DNA of 35,653 bases from Anaerolineales bacterium. Its GTDB lineage: Bacteria; Chloroflexota; Anaerolineae; Anaerolineales; Anaerolineaceae. Location: contig JAGVAB010000119.1 in the NCBI GenBank assembly GCA_020060485.1, positions 1 to 35,653 of the forward strand. Direction: 5' to 3'. The position numbers were made by a program, and so were the translations under genes. Below the pieces are notes generated by a model. It was given only the letters and a program-made list of their open reading frames with translations. It made no database searches and was not told the DNA's origin. Below, piece by piece: positions 1 to 6,051 of the stretch (position 1 is the first letter of the stretch; each line of letters opens with the position of its first letter).

Positions 1-30
1 GGATAAGTGGCATTGAGAAGGAACGTCATT

Positions 31-1020
31 ATGCCAAAGCATACTAATCAACTACACAGTCAAAACAAAGAGAAACAGGCAACGGAGTTGGTCGCTGCCA
101 ACCAAGAACTTCTTTTGCAGAGCAAAGAGAAAGAGAAAAAGGCAGCGGATTTAGTTGCTGCCAACCAAGAGCTTCTTTTGCAGAGCAAAGAGAAAGAGAA
201 ACAAGCAGCGGAGTTAGTTGCTGCCAACCAGGAACTTCTTTTGCAGAGCAAAGAGAAAGAGAAACAGGCAGCGGAGTTGGTCGCTGCCAACCAGGAACTT
301 CTTTTGCAGAGCAAAGAGAAAGAGAAACAGGCAGCGGAGTTAGTTGTTGCCAACCAAGAACTTCTTTTTCAAAGCAAAGAGAAAGAAAAGCGAGCGGCGG
401 AACTTTCCAATCTTTTAACTGAACTAAAAGACTCCAGAGAACAACTGCTCGCGGCTTATGATTCCACCATTGAAGGCTGGTCGCATGCGCTGGATTTGCG
501 CGACAAAGAGACGGAAGGTCATACGCTGCGCGTTACGAAAATGGCATTGAAACTTGCACGCGCGGCGGGAGTTTCCGAAGAAGAGATGGTACACGTGCGG
601 CGCGGCGCACTATTGCATGATATTGGAAAGATGGGGGTATCAGATTACATTCTTCACAAGCCAGATAAGCTTACGGACGAAGAATGGGCTGCAATGCGTC
701 AACATCCCACATATGCTTTTGAATTGCTCTCGCCGATTGAGTACTTGCGACCCGCGCTGGACATTCCATATTGTCATCATGAAAAATGGGACGGGAGCGG
801 TTATCCACGCGGGTTGAAAGGCGAGCAAATTCCACTGGCGGCGCGGCTCTTCGCGATTGTGGATGTATGGGACGCGCTCCGCTCTGAACGCCCGTATCGT
901 CAAAGTTGGTCAGAGGAGAAAGTGATCGAACACATCAAGTCACTTTCTGGAACACACTTTGAGCCGAGGGCGGTGGATTTGTTTATGGATATGATAAATG
1001 AAGAAAGGGACGCGGGCTAA
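31..1020 (+). CDS. HD-GYP domain protein with repeat-built coiled coil
   Basis: Probable cyclic-di-GMP phosphodiesterase, cytoplasmic, 329 aa. Residues 19-123 are five copies of a 21-residue unit (ELVAANQELLLQSKEKEKQAA type), exactly three heptads each, so they should form one continuous coiled coil. The HD-GYP domain follows from about residue 145: HDIGKMG with the HD pair at 196-197, HHEKWDGSGYP at 249-259, then VDVWDALRSERPYR. All signature residues are present, so activity is plausible (family knowledge). No receiver, PAS or GAF domain is present, so the input is unknown. ATG at 31 is preferred over GTG at 7 because a GAAGGA ribosome site lies 8 bases upstream; an in-frame stop at 4-6 rules out a longer protein. 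Confidence 0.9.
   Translation: MPKHTNQLHSQNKEKQATELVAANQELLLQSKEKEKKAADLVAANQELLLQSKEKEKQAAELVAANQELLLQSKEKEKQAAELVAANQELLLQSKEKEKQAAELVVANQELLFQSKEKEKRAAELSNLLTELKDSREQLLAAYDSTIEGWSHALDLRDKETEGHTLRVTKMALKLARAAGVSEEEMVHVRRGALLHDIGKMGVSDYILHKPDKLTDEEWAAMRQHPTYAFELLSPIEYLRPALDIPYCHHEKWDGSGYPRGLKGEQIPLAARLFAIVDVWDALRSERPYRQSWSEEKVIEHIKSLSGTHFEPRAVDLFMDMINEERDAG
85..399 (+). repeat. Five tandem 63-bp repeats inside the HD-GYP gene
   Basis: Five head-to-tail 63-bp units, the middle ones nearly identical, encode the 21-residue coiled-coil repeat. Because 63 bp is 21 codons or three heptads, gain or loss of a unit keeps both reading frame and helical register. Confidence 0.95.
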
Positions 1021-1059
1021 CACAGCGTGTTGGCGGCCGGGGGAGGAGGGGAGAATCGG

Positions 1060-1089
1060 TTGACTCTGTGTTATATTTTTTGCTACAAT
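1060..1089 (+). promoter_or_regulatory. Sigma70-type promoter of the TIR/caspase operon
   Basis: TTGACT (1060-1065), an 18-bp spacer and TACAAT (1084-1089), with TGC directly before the -10 (extended -10). Expected start near 1096 gives a leader of about 155 nt before the TIR gene. The leader is AT-rich and contains GACCGGTC followed by TTTTT near 1180, which could be a weak terminator for the upstream gene. Confidence 0.6.
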
Positions 1090-1254
1090 AGTTAAGGGTT
1101 GAATCAAGTATTTATATTGGCGGGTAAGAAAAATATTTTGTAATATTATTTTGATGAAAAATTAAATATCCTATTGGACCGGTCTTTTTATTTCGTCTCT
1201 TTGAAATTGAGGTGAGACCATTATCCAGGATCAACATACAAATGGAGGAAAATG

Positions 1255-1626
1255 ATGGGAGATAAAAAAGTGGTCTTTGTGGCATTTGCTATTGAGGATG
1301 AGAGAATGCGAGACCTGCTAAAAGGACAATCACTGAATACAAACTCGCCGTTCGAATATATAGATATGTCTGTAAAAGAACCGTATGACACAGATTGGAA
1401 GGAACGAGTACGCACACGAATATGTCGTTCTAATGGAGTCATTGCACTTATTAGCAAAAATTCACTTTCATCAAGCGGACAAAAGTGGGAAATATCCTGT
1501 GCGCAGGATGAGGATAAGAAAATCATTGGAATATGGGCATATAAAAATGATCGGACAGTATTTCCAGGTGTGAGGACTGTGGAGTGGACATGGGATACTA
1601 TTGCAAAATTTATAGATAGTTTGTAA
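1255..1626 (+). CDS. ThsB-like TIR-domain protein (Thoeris sensor)
   Basis: A 123-aa single-domain protein that resembles the TIR-like family of Thoeris ThsB. Seen: beta strand [12 protein letters not shown] at the N-terminus, a central VIALISKNS strand, then S-x-Q-KWE-I with putative catalytic Glu79, and [10 protein letters not shown] near the end. Family knowledge: ThsB proteins sense infection and convert NAD+ into a cyclic ADP-ribose signal. The caspase-like gene follows 16 bp downstream, so this is probably the sensor half of a two-gene defence operon. ATG at 1255 sits 6 bases after GGAGG (1244-1248); the adjacent ATG at 1252 is a close alternative. Base composition is lower in G+C than the phage genes. 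The TIR call rests on fold pattern and context, not a database match. Confidence 0.72.
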   Translation: MGDKKVVFVAFAIEDERMRDLLKGQSLNTNSPFEYIDMSVKEPYDTDWKERVRTRICRSNGVIALISKNSLSSSGQKWEISCAQDEDKKIIGIWAYKNDRTVFPGVRTVEWTWDTIAKFIDSL

Positions 1627-1642
1627 TTTTTGGAGGTTCTCA

Positions 1643-2617
1643 ATGAGAATGGCGTTGATTGTAGGTATTAATTACTACGAGCACGGATGCTCATTGTTTG
1701 GATGTGTTGACGATGCGTATTCTGTCAAAGCAGTATTAGAGCGCCATGATGGTGGTATGGTTAATTTTGATTGTCGTTTGCTTACCGGAACTGGTCCAAA
1801 TGATATGGTGAGCAGGAATCAATTAAAGGATCAGGTCGAACACCTTTTTAATACAGATGCTGAAATCGCCCTATTCTATTTTTCAGGGCATGGGCATATT
1901 GAGGCTTCAGGTGGTTACATATTATCTTCGGATGCAAAGCGAGGTGATGAAGGCGTCTCATTATCAGAGATTCTAACTTTTGCGAACAATTCTTCAGCAA
2001 AGAACAAGGTAATTATCTTAGATAGTTGCCATTCTGGAATTGCGGGTACACCTCCAAGAGCCGATCAGCTCGCTACCCTTTCGGAAGGCCTTACTGTCTT
2101 AACCGCTTCTACGAAGGATCAATATGCAACTGAAGAGAATGGGAGAGGAGTGTTTACTGCTTTGCTTGTAGATGCACTGCGTGGGAGCGCGGCCAATTTA
2201 ACGGGTGATATTACACCCGGTAGTGTTTATGCCCATGTTGATCAATCATTAGGTGCTTGGGAACAGCGTCCTGTTTTTAAAACAAACGTTAAGCAATTTA
2301 TTTCTTTACGGATGACTTTGTCACCAATTGATATTGAAGATTTACGCAAGATCGCTGAATTTTTTCCATCTCCAGGCTTTGAGTTTCCTCTTGACCCTAC
2401 ATATGAACCAGAGATAAAGGGTAGAGATCCTGAAATGCCACTTCCTGATCCTGAACATACCCGAATTTTCGCAATTTTACAGCAATATAATCGTTTGAAC
2501 CTTCTTGTTCCAGTAAATTCTCCCCATATGTGGCATGCAGCAATGGGAAGTAAATCTTGCAAGCTCACTGCACTTGGTGAACATTATCGGAGATTAGTGG
2601 AAAAAAACAGAATTTAG
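1643..2617 (+). CDS. Caspase-like protease (peptidase C14), Thoeris effector candidate
   Basis: A 324-aa protein with an N-terminal caspase fold: [10 protein letters not shown] start, FSGHGH with catalytic His83, and IILDSCHSG with catalytic Cys129. Both dyad residues are intact. After about residue 225 comes a Pro-rich linker and a C-terminal segment (about 265-324) ending in [17 protein letters not shown], which looks like a small winged-helix-type module. No signal peptide or membrane segment. The TIR gene lies immediately upstream, and TIR plus caspase is the published type IV Thoeris pairing, in which a TIR-made nucleotide switches on the protease and infected cells die. GGAGG at 1632-1636 supports ATG 1643; ATG 1649 is also possible. 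Confidence 0.85.
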   Translation: MRMALIVGINYYEHGCSLFGCVDDAYSVKAVLERHDGGMVNFDCRLLTGTGPNDMVSRNQLKDQVEHLFNTDAEIALFYFSGHGHIEASGGYILSSDAKRGDEGVSLSEILTFANNSSAKNKVIILDSCHSGIAGTPPRADQLATLSEGLTVLTASTKDQYATEENGRGVFTALLVDALRGSAANLTGDITPGSVYAHVDQSLGAWEQRPVFKTNVKQFISLRMTLSPIDIEDLRKIAEFFPSPGFEFPLDPTYEPEIKGRDPEMPLPDPEHTRIFAILQQYNRLNLLVPVNSPHMWHAAMGSKSCKLTALGEHYRRLVEKNRI

Positions 2618-2643
2618 ATATAAATCCCCCCTTTTTTGGATAA

Positions 2644-2672
2644 TTGCAAAAACAAAACATTTGTGCTATAAA
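2644..2672 (+). promoter_or_regulatory. Promoter upstream of the phage late operon / hairpin RNA
   Basis: TTGCAA (2644-2649), a 17-bp spacer and TATAAA (2667-2672), with an extended -10 TGC. It lies just after the caspase gene and before two hairpins, so it either drives a short structured RNA or starts the late operon through a leader with a terminator-like hairpin. Confidence 0.5.
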
Positions 2673-2690
2673 TAACATATAACTAAGGCA

Positions 2691-2714
2691 GGCCCGATGG
2701 TACAGGTTCGGGCC
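2691..2714 (+). ncRNA. Leader hairpin 1
   Basis: Perfect 7-bp stem GGCCCGA (2691-2697) / TCGGGCC (2708-2714) with a 10-nt loop, about 12 nt after the expected start of the promoter at 2644. It is the first of two stems that would make up a structured RNA of about 85 nt. Confidence 0.4.
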
Positions 2715-2732
2715 ACTGATCGGAGATGAGCG

Positions 2733-2765
2733 CCCGGTGCTATTTCAGCACCGGGTGTTTTCGTT
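2733..2765 (+). terminator. Rho-independent terminator or attenuator before the phage operon
   Basis: Stem CCCGGTGCT (2733-2741) / AGCACCGGG (2747-2755), loop ATTTC, followed by the T-rich tract GTTTTCGTTT. It may end the caspase transcript, the short RNA begun at 2644, or both, and could act as an attenuator for the late genes. A near copy of the stem lies at 23339-23361. Confidence 0.65.
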
Positions 2766-2771
2766 TCCCCA

Positions 2772-2815
2772 TACGGGGACTGTGTAATCCCCTTACGGGG
2801 ACTGTGTAATCCACC
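2772..2815. repeat. Two tandem 22-bp direct repeats
   Basis: TACGGGGACTGTGTAATCC occurs at 2772-2790 and again at 2794-2812, a 22-bp period, followed by a C-rich/G-rich palindromic stretch (2813-2828). It sits between the terminator-like hairpin and the first lysis gene. Function unknown; possibly a protein-binding site or a junction scar. Confidence 0.7.
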
Positions 2816-2858
2816 CCCTGCGGGGGGCAGACAACCAATTTTAGTGAAGGAGGCAGTG

Positions 2859-3209
2859 ATGTTTGATTCGTTGGTGGTGCAATGGGGCAGTTTGCTGGGG
2901 TTTGCGGCAGTGATCGCGGTGGTGATCAATTTGCTGAAGCTGGCCGGGGTGGTGAAGGATGACACGGCGCAGATCTGGAGCGCAGCGCTCAACCTGGCCG
3001 GCCTGGCGGGTTTGCTGCTGGTGAAGGTGTTCCAGCCGGAGCTGGACATTCCCGGGCTGGACCAGCAGGCGGCCGAGTTTGCGAATGTGATGACGGTGAT
3101 GGTGGCGTATATCTCGCAGCTGCTGAGCTCGAAGTTGACGCATTATGCGATCCGGGGCATTCCGTTCTTCGGGGTGAGCAATTCGCACGTGCTGGACACC
3201 AATCAGTGA
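2859..3209 (+). CDS. Holin-like phage membrane protein
   Basis: A 116-aa protein with three likely membrane segments: about residues 10-33, 45-62 and 76-97. Its size, hydrophobic layout and position at the head of a lysis-gene group that includes an M23 peptidase suggest a holin, which would permeabilise the membrane so the endolysin reaches the wall. I recognise no specific family, so the role is inferred from context. ATG 2859 is chosen over GTG 2844 because AAGGAGG (2847-2853) lies 5 bases before it. Confidence 0.55.
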   Translation: MFDSLVVQWGSLLGFAAVIAVVINLLKLAGVVKDDTAQIWSAALNLAGLAGLLLVKVFQPELDIPGLDQQAAEFANVMTVMVAYISQLLSSKLTHYAIRGIPFFGVSNSHVLDTNQ

Positions 3210-3300
3210 GATTGATCCAGGGCGGGCCGCTGCCGGCAAGGGTGGCGGCCCGCGGTGCGGTTTGATCGGGCGGCCCGTCACTGATTCGCAGAGGTAAGTA

Positions 3301-3618
3301 ATGGATTGGACAATGATCCTTATCACGGCCATCATCAACATTCCGGCATTTGTGCTGATTGGCCAACAATTAAAAAAAGAAAGAGCGGCCACTCAGAAGA
3401 CCAGCGTTGAGGCGGCCGACGTGCAGGTGGGGACTTCGCTGGATCTGGTGCGGGAGATGCGCACGGATATTGCCGATTTGAAACGGCGGGTGCATTCGCT
3501 GGAAGTGGAGAACTGCTGGCTGCGGCGGGGGGTGGGGGTGCTGATCGAGCAACTGCGGCGGCACAATATTCAACCGGCATTCACGCTGGATTCGACGCCG
3601 AAGGCGGAGGAGGTTTGA
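3301..3618 (+). CDS. Spanin-like membrane-anchored coiled-coil protein
   Basis: A 105-aa protein with one N-terminal membrane helix (about residues 4-22) followed by a charged helical region (about 45-85, DLVREMRTDIADLKRRVHSLEVEN) that should form a coiled coil. This is the layout of inner-membrane spanins and related phage accessory lysis proteins; the sequence itself is not recognised. Its stop codon overlaps the ATG of the M23 peptidase gene at 3618, so the two are translationally coupled. Confidence 0.5.
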   Translation: MDWTMILITAIINIPAFVLIGQQLKKERAATQKTSVEAADVQVGTSLDLVREMRTDIADLKRRVHSLEVENCWLRRGVGVLIEQLRRHNIQPAFTLDSTPKAEEV

Positions 3619-4418
3619 TGAGCTGGAAAATCAGTATTCCGTTTCCTTTTGTGCCGGGGGAGTATTACCGGGTGAGTCAACGGTTTGGGGAGAATCCGCA
3701 GTATTACAGTCAATGGGGGCTGGCGGGGCATAACGGGATCGACTTTGCCTGCCCGACGGGGACGCGGATCATGGCGGTGGCTCCGGGGCAGGTGACGCAG
3801 GTGCGCACGGACGGGACGGGGTATGGGCATCATGTGCGGGTGGCGCATACGGCCTTCGGGAAGCGGTTCGAGGCGATATATGCGCATTTCAGCCAGAACA
3901 TGGTGGAGCCGGGGCAGACAGTGGAGGTGGGCACGGTGCTGGGGCTGAGCGGGAACACGGGCAACAGCACGGGGCCGCACCTGCATTTCGAGATCCGGCC
4001 GGAGAGCCAGGCCGCGCCAGGGACGTTTGTGAGCGGGGCGTTTGCGGTGGACCCGGAGCCGTTCTTTGTGGCGTATACGCCGGAGCAGACGCCGGCGGCG
4101 GTGCTGTATGCGGTGAAGGTGCTGCCGTGGGACGGGCTGGTGATCCGCTCGCAGCCGTTGGTGAACAATGCCAACCGGATCGGGGTGCGGCTTGCAGGGG
4201 CGGTGTTCGAGGTGGTGGAAGAGACGGTGGACGCGGGCGGTAACAAGTGGGTGCGGGCGAACAGCACGGTGCAGCAGTGGAGCTGCTGGGGGCTGGGCGG
4301 GAATGTGTGGCTGGAGGTGGTTTCTGCGGTGGCGCCGCCGGAGGTGGTTGTGCCGGACGTGCTGAGCGACGCGGAGAAGCTGGACCGGCTGTGGGAGGCG
4401 CACCCGACCTTGCATTGA
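3618..4418 (+). CDS. M23 family peptidase, phage endolysin
   Basis: A 266-aa zinc metallopeptidase of the LytM/M23 type that should cleave peptide cross-bridges of peptidoglycan. Zinc ligands are visible: H38 and D42 in GHNGIDFACPTGT, and H123 in GPHLHFEIRP; YAHFS supplies the further active-site His90. A C-terminal segment (about 160-245) rich in small and aromatic residues, with VIRSQPLVNNANRIG, looks like an SH3-type wall-binding domain. No signal peptide, consistent with holin-dependent release. ATG 3618 follows GGAGGAGG (3606-3613) and overlaps the preceding stop. Confidence 0.85.
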   Translation: MSWKISIPFPFVPGEYYRVSQRFGENPQYYSQWGLAGHNGIDFACPTGTRIMAVAPGQVTQVRTDGTGYGHHVRVAHTAFGKRFEAIYAHFSQNMVEPGQTVEVGTVLGLSGNTGNSTGPHLHFEIRPESQAAPGTFVSGAFAVDPEPFFVAYTPEQTPAAVLYAVKVLPWDGLVIRSQPLVNNANRIGVRLAGAVFEVVEETVDAGGNKWVRANSTVQQWSCWGLGGNVWLEVVSAVAPPEVVVPDVLSDAEKLDRLWEAHPTLH

Positions 4419-4473
4419 TGTTTTCGTTTGACCTTTTGAACCTTAAAAACCAAAGACTTTGAGGATGGTGGCC

Positions 4474-5259
4474 ATGATGACCAATTATGAGCTGTATCTT
4501 GGGGATAGCCTGGAGCTGATGAAAGCCATCGGCGATAAAACTGTTGACATTGTTGTAGCAGATCCGCCGTACACGCTGAATATCAAATCATCGTTGAACA
4601 GCAAGAAGTACAAGCTGAATGCCTGGGCAGACATGGTCAACCCGGCGCACTGGTATGCAGCCTGGATACGTGAATGCCACCGGATCTTGAAGTCGGATGG
4701 ATGTTTGTGGACATTCCTCAACTGGCGGTCGCTGGTGACTTTTCAGAAGGCGTCCTGCGATATCGATTGGCCGATTGCATCGCTGCTGGTGTGGGATAAG
4801 CGGTGGACTGGCCTGGGCAGCATGAAGGGGCTGCGGCAGTCTTATGAGATGGTGGCGCTGTTTTTGAAGGGCGATTACCGCATCCCGAACCGCAGCCTGA
4901 CCGATGTGTGGCAGTATCCGTGGTCGAGCACCAAACCGCACGGACACCCGGCAGAGAAGCCACAGGGATTGGTTGAGAAGATCCTGCAGGAATCACCGGG
5001 CGAAGTGGTGATGGATCCCTTCATGGGATCGGGCACGACGGGAGCGGCCAGCTTGAGAATGAACAGATATTTTATTGGCTTTGAAATGGACCCGAATTTT
5101 TATCAGGTGGCGCGGGAGCGATTGAAGGCCATTGAGAAGGAGAAAGCGGATGCCGCCAGACATGAAAAAGATCTGCACTTATCCAGGATGCACGCGGCTC
5201 ACCACGGGTGGGCGGTGCTCCGAGCATCGAAGGCAGCAGTATCAGGACTTCCAGCGTGA
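4474..5259 (+). CDS. Phage orphan DNA methyltransferase, beta class
   Basis: An AdoMet-dependent DNA amino-methyltransferase of 261 aa. Catalytic DPPY is at residues 30-33 and the AdoMet-binding DPFMGSGTTG at 181-190, so the order is motif IV then motif I (beta class; N6-adenine or N4-cytosine). HPAEKP (158-163) is also typical. No endonuclease partner is adjacent, so it probably protects packaged DNA from host restriction or marks it for packaging. The last 37 codons overlap the HNH gene in another frame and look like accidental read-through rather than folded protein. Several starts are possible (4465, 4474, 4477); 4474 has GAGG 9 bases upstream. Confidence 0.85.
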   Translation: MMTNYELYLGDSLELMKAIGDKTVDIVVADPPYTLNIKSSLNSKKYKLNAWADMVNPAHWYAAWIRECHRILKSDGCLWTFLNWRSLVTFQKASCDIDWPIASLLVWDKRWTGLGSMKGLRQSYEMVALFLKGDYRIPNRSLTDVWQYPWSSTKPHGHPAEKPQGLVEKILQESPGEVVMDPFMGSGTTGAASLRMNRYFIGFEMDPNFYQVARERLKAIEKEKADAARHEKDLHLSRMHAAHHGWAVLRASKAAVSGLPA

Positions 5260-5542
5260 TGCAGAGCGGCAGCGGCTGTATGGCACGGTCCGCTGGCAGC
5301 GGATGCGCAAGGCGCAACTGGAACGGCAGCCGTGGTGCGAGGACTGCCTGGAAGCGGATCTGTATGTGGCGGCTACAGACGTGGATCATGTGGAGCGGCA
5401 TGAGGGAGATGTGGAGAAATTCTATTCGGGGGCGCTGCGTTCGCTGTGCCATGCGTGTCACTCGCGCAAGACTGCGCGTGAAGTTGGCTTCACATCCCGG
5501 GGGGAGGGGGGCCAAAAAAGTTTTGGAGCGGGGGGCTCATAG
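5150..5542 (+). CDS. Phage HNH endonuclease next to terminase
   Basis: A 130-aa zinc-ribbon HNH nuclease. N-terminal Cys pairs (YPGCTRL, C63/C66 in PWCEDC) and C100/C103 in SLCHACHSRKTA are metal ligands; the HNH core begins at DVDH with His80. In HK97-type phages such a protein is encoded beside the small terminase and works with the terminase at cos cleavage (family knowledge). The position immediately before TerS fits. AAGGAG (5137-5142) lies 7 bases before ATG 5150; ATG 5162 is an alternative. The first 110 bases overlap the methyltransferase gene. Confidence 0.85.
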   Translation: MPPDMKKICTYPGCTRLTTGGRCSEHRRQQYQDFQRDAERQRLYGTVRWQRMRKAQLERQPWCEDCLEADLYVAATDVDHVERHEGDVEKFYSGALRSLCHACHSRKTAREVGFTSRGEGGQKSFGAGGS

Positions 5543-5567
5543 CGACGGGTGAGGTTCGCGTGCGAAA
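5495..5567 (+). other. Candidate cos/packaging region
   Basis: The end of the HNH gene and the 62-bp gap before TerS hold runs of G (5499-5515 and 5529-5536), an A/T stretch between them, and a small stem TTCGC (5555-5559) / GCGAA (5562-5566). Cos sites of HNH-encoding siphophages commonly lie here, so this is the best place for the packaging cut. Inferred from position and composition only. Confidence 0.3.
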
Positions 5568-5604
5568 AAGTCCCCGATCAAAATTTGATTAAGAGGAGTT
5601 TTTG

Positions 5605-6051
5605 ATGCCAACCCCAATCCAATCCGCCGAGAAGATGGCCGTCGGGGCCAAAGGCGGGGGTAAGCACTGGACAAAGGCCGAGGTGGAAGCCAGGCAGGAA
5701 GAGCAGGAGAATCTGCGGAATGAGAAAGGCCCGATCCTGCGCATGCCGTCCTGGCTGAGCGAAGAAGCCAAGCAGGTGTGGAAGAAAACCCGCACAAGGA
5801 TGAAGGGCATCGAACTGCTGGATGTGCTGGATACGGATCTGCTGGGCGTGTACTGCGACCTGGTCGCACGGTATCAGAAATCATCGGAAACAGCCGTGAC
5901 CCAGGATGACCTGAAGAACTTGCAGGCACTGGCCAGGCTGATCCAAAGTTTCTCGGACAAGTTGGGCATGTCACCCACGGGGCGGGCCAGGCTGGCAAAG
6001 CGGAAGGCGGAACCAAAGCCGCCAAGTGAGTTTGAATCGGAGTTTGATTGA
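5605..6051 (+). CDS. Terminase small subunit, P27-like
   Basis: A 148-aa protein in the usual place and size range for the DNA-recognition subunit of the phage packaging motor. The N-terminal 60 residues are charged (KHWTKAEVEARQEEQENLR); the middle contains PSWLSEEAKQVWKKT and LLDVLDTDLLGVYCDLVARY, helical segments characteristic of the P27 family, which binds cos or pac DNA and hands it to TerL. AGAGGAG (5592-5598) precedes ATG 5605. Its stop overlaps the TerL start at 6051. Confidence 0.85.
   Translation: MPTPIQSAEKMAVGAKGGGKHWTKAEVEARQEEQENLRNEKGPILRMPSWLSEEAKQVWKKTRTRMKGIELLDVLDTDLLGVYCDLVARYQKSSETAVTQDDLKNLQALARLIQSFSDKLGMSPTGRARLAKRKAEPKPPSEFESEFD

Noticed and set aside
60..353. 97-codon open frame on the minus strand over the 63-bp repeats
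   Set aside because: It is a mirror of the tandem repeats (SWLAATNSAACFSFSLLCKRS units) and overlaps the real HD-GYP gene entirely.
85..399. Tandem repeats as a possible CRISPR array
   Set aside because: Units are contiguous without spacers and encode a regular coiled coil in one frame.
3570..4415. 281-codon minus-strand frame opposite the M23 peptidase
   Set aside because: His/Arg/Pro-rich low-complexity product, a typical antisense artefact of G+C-rich coding DNA.
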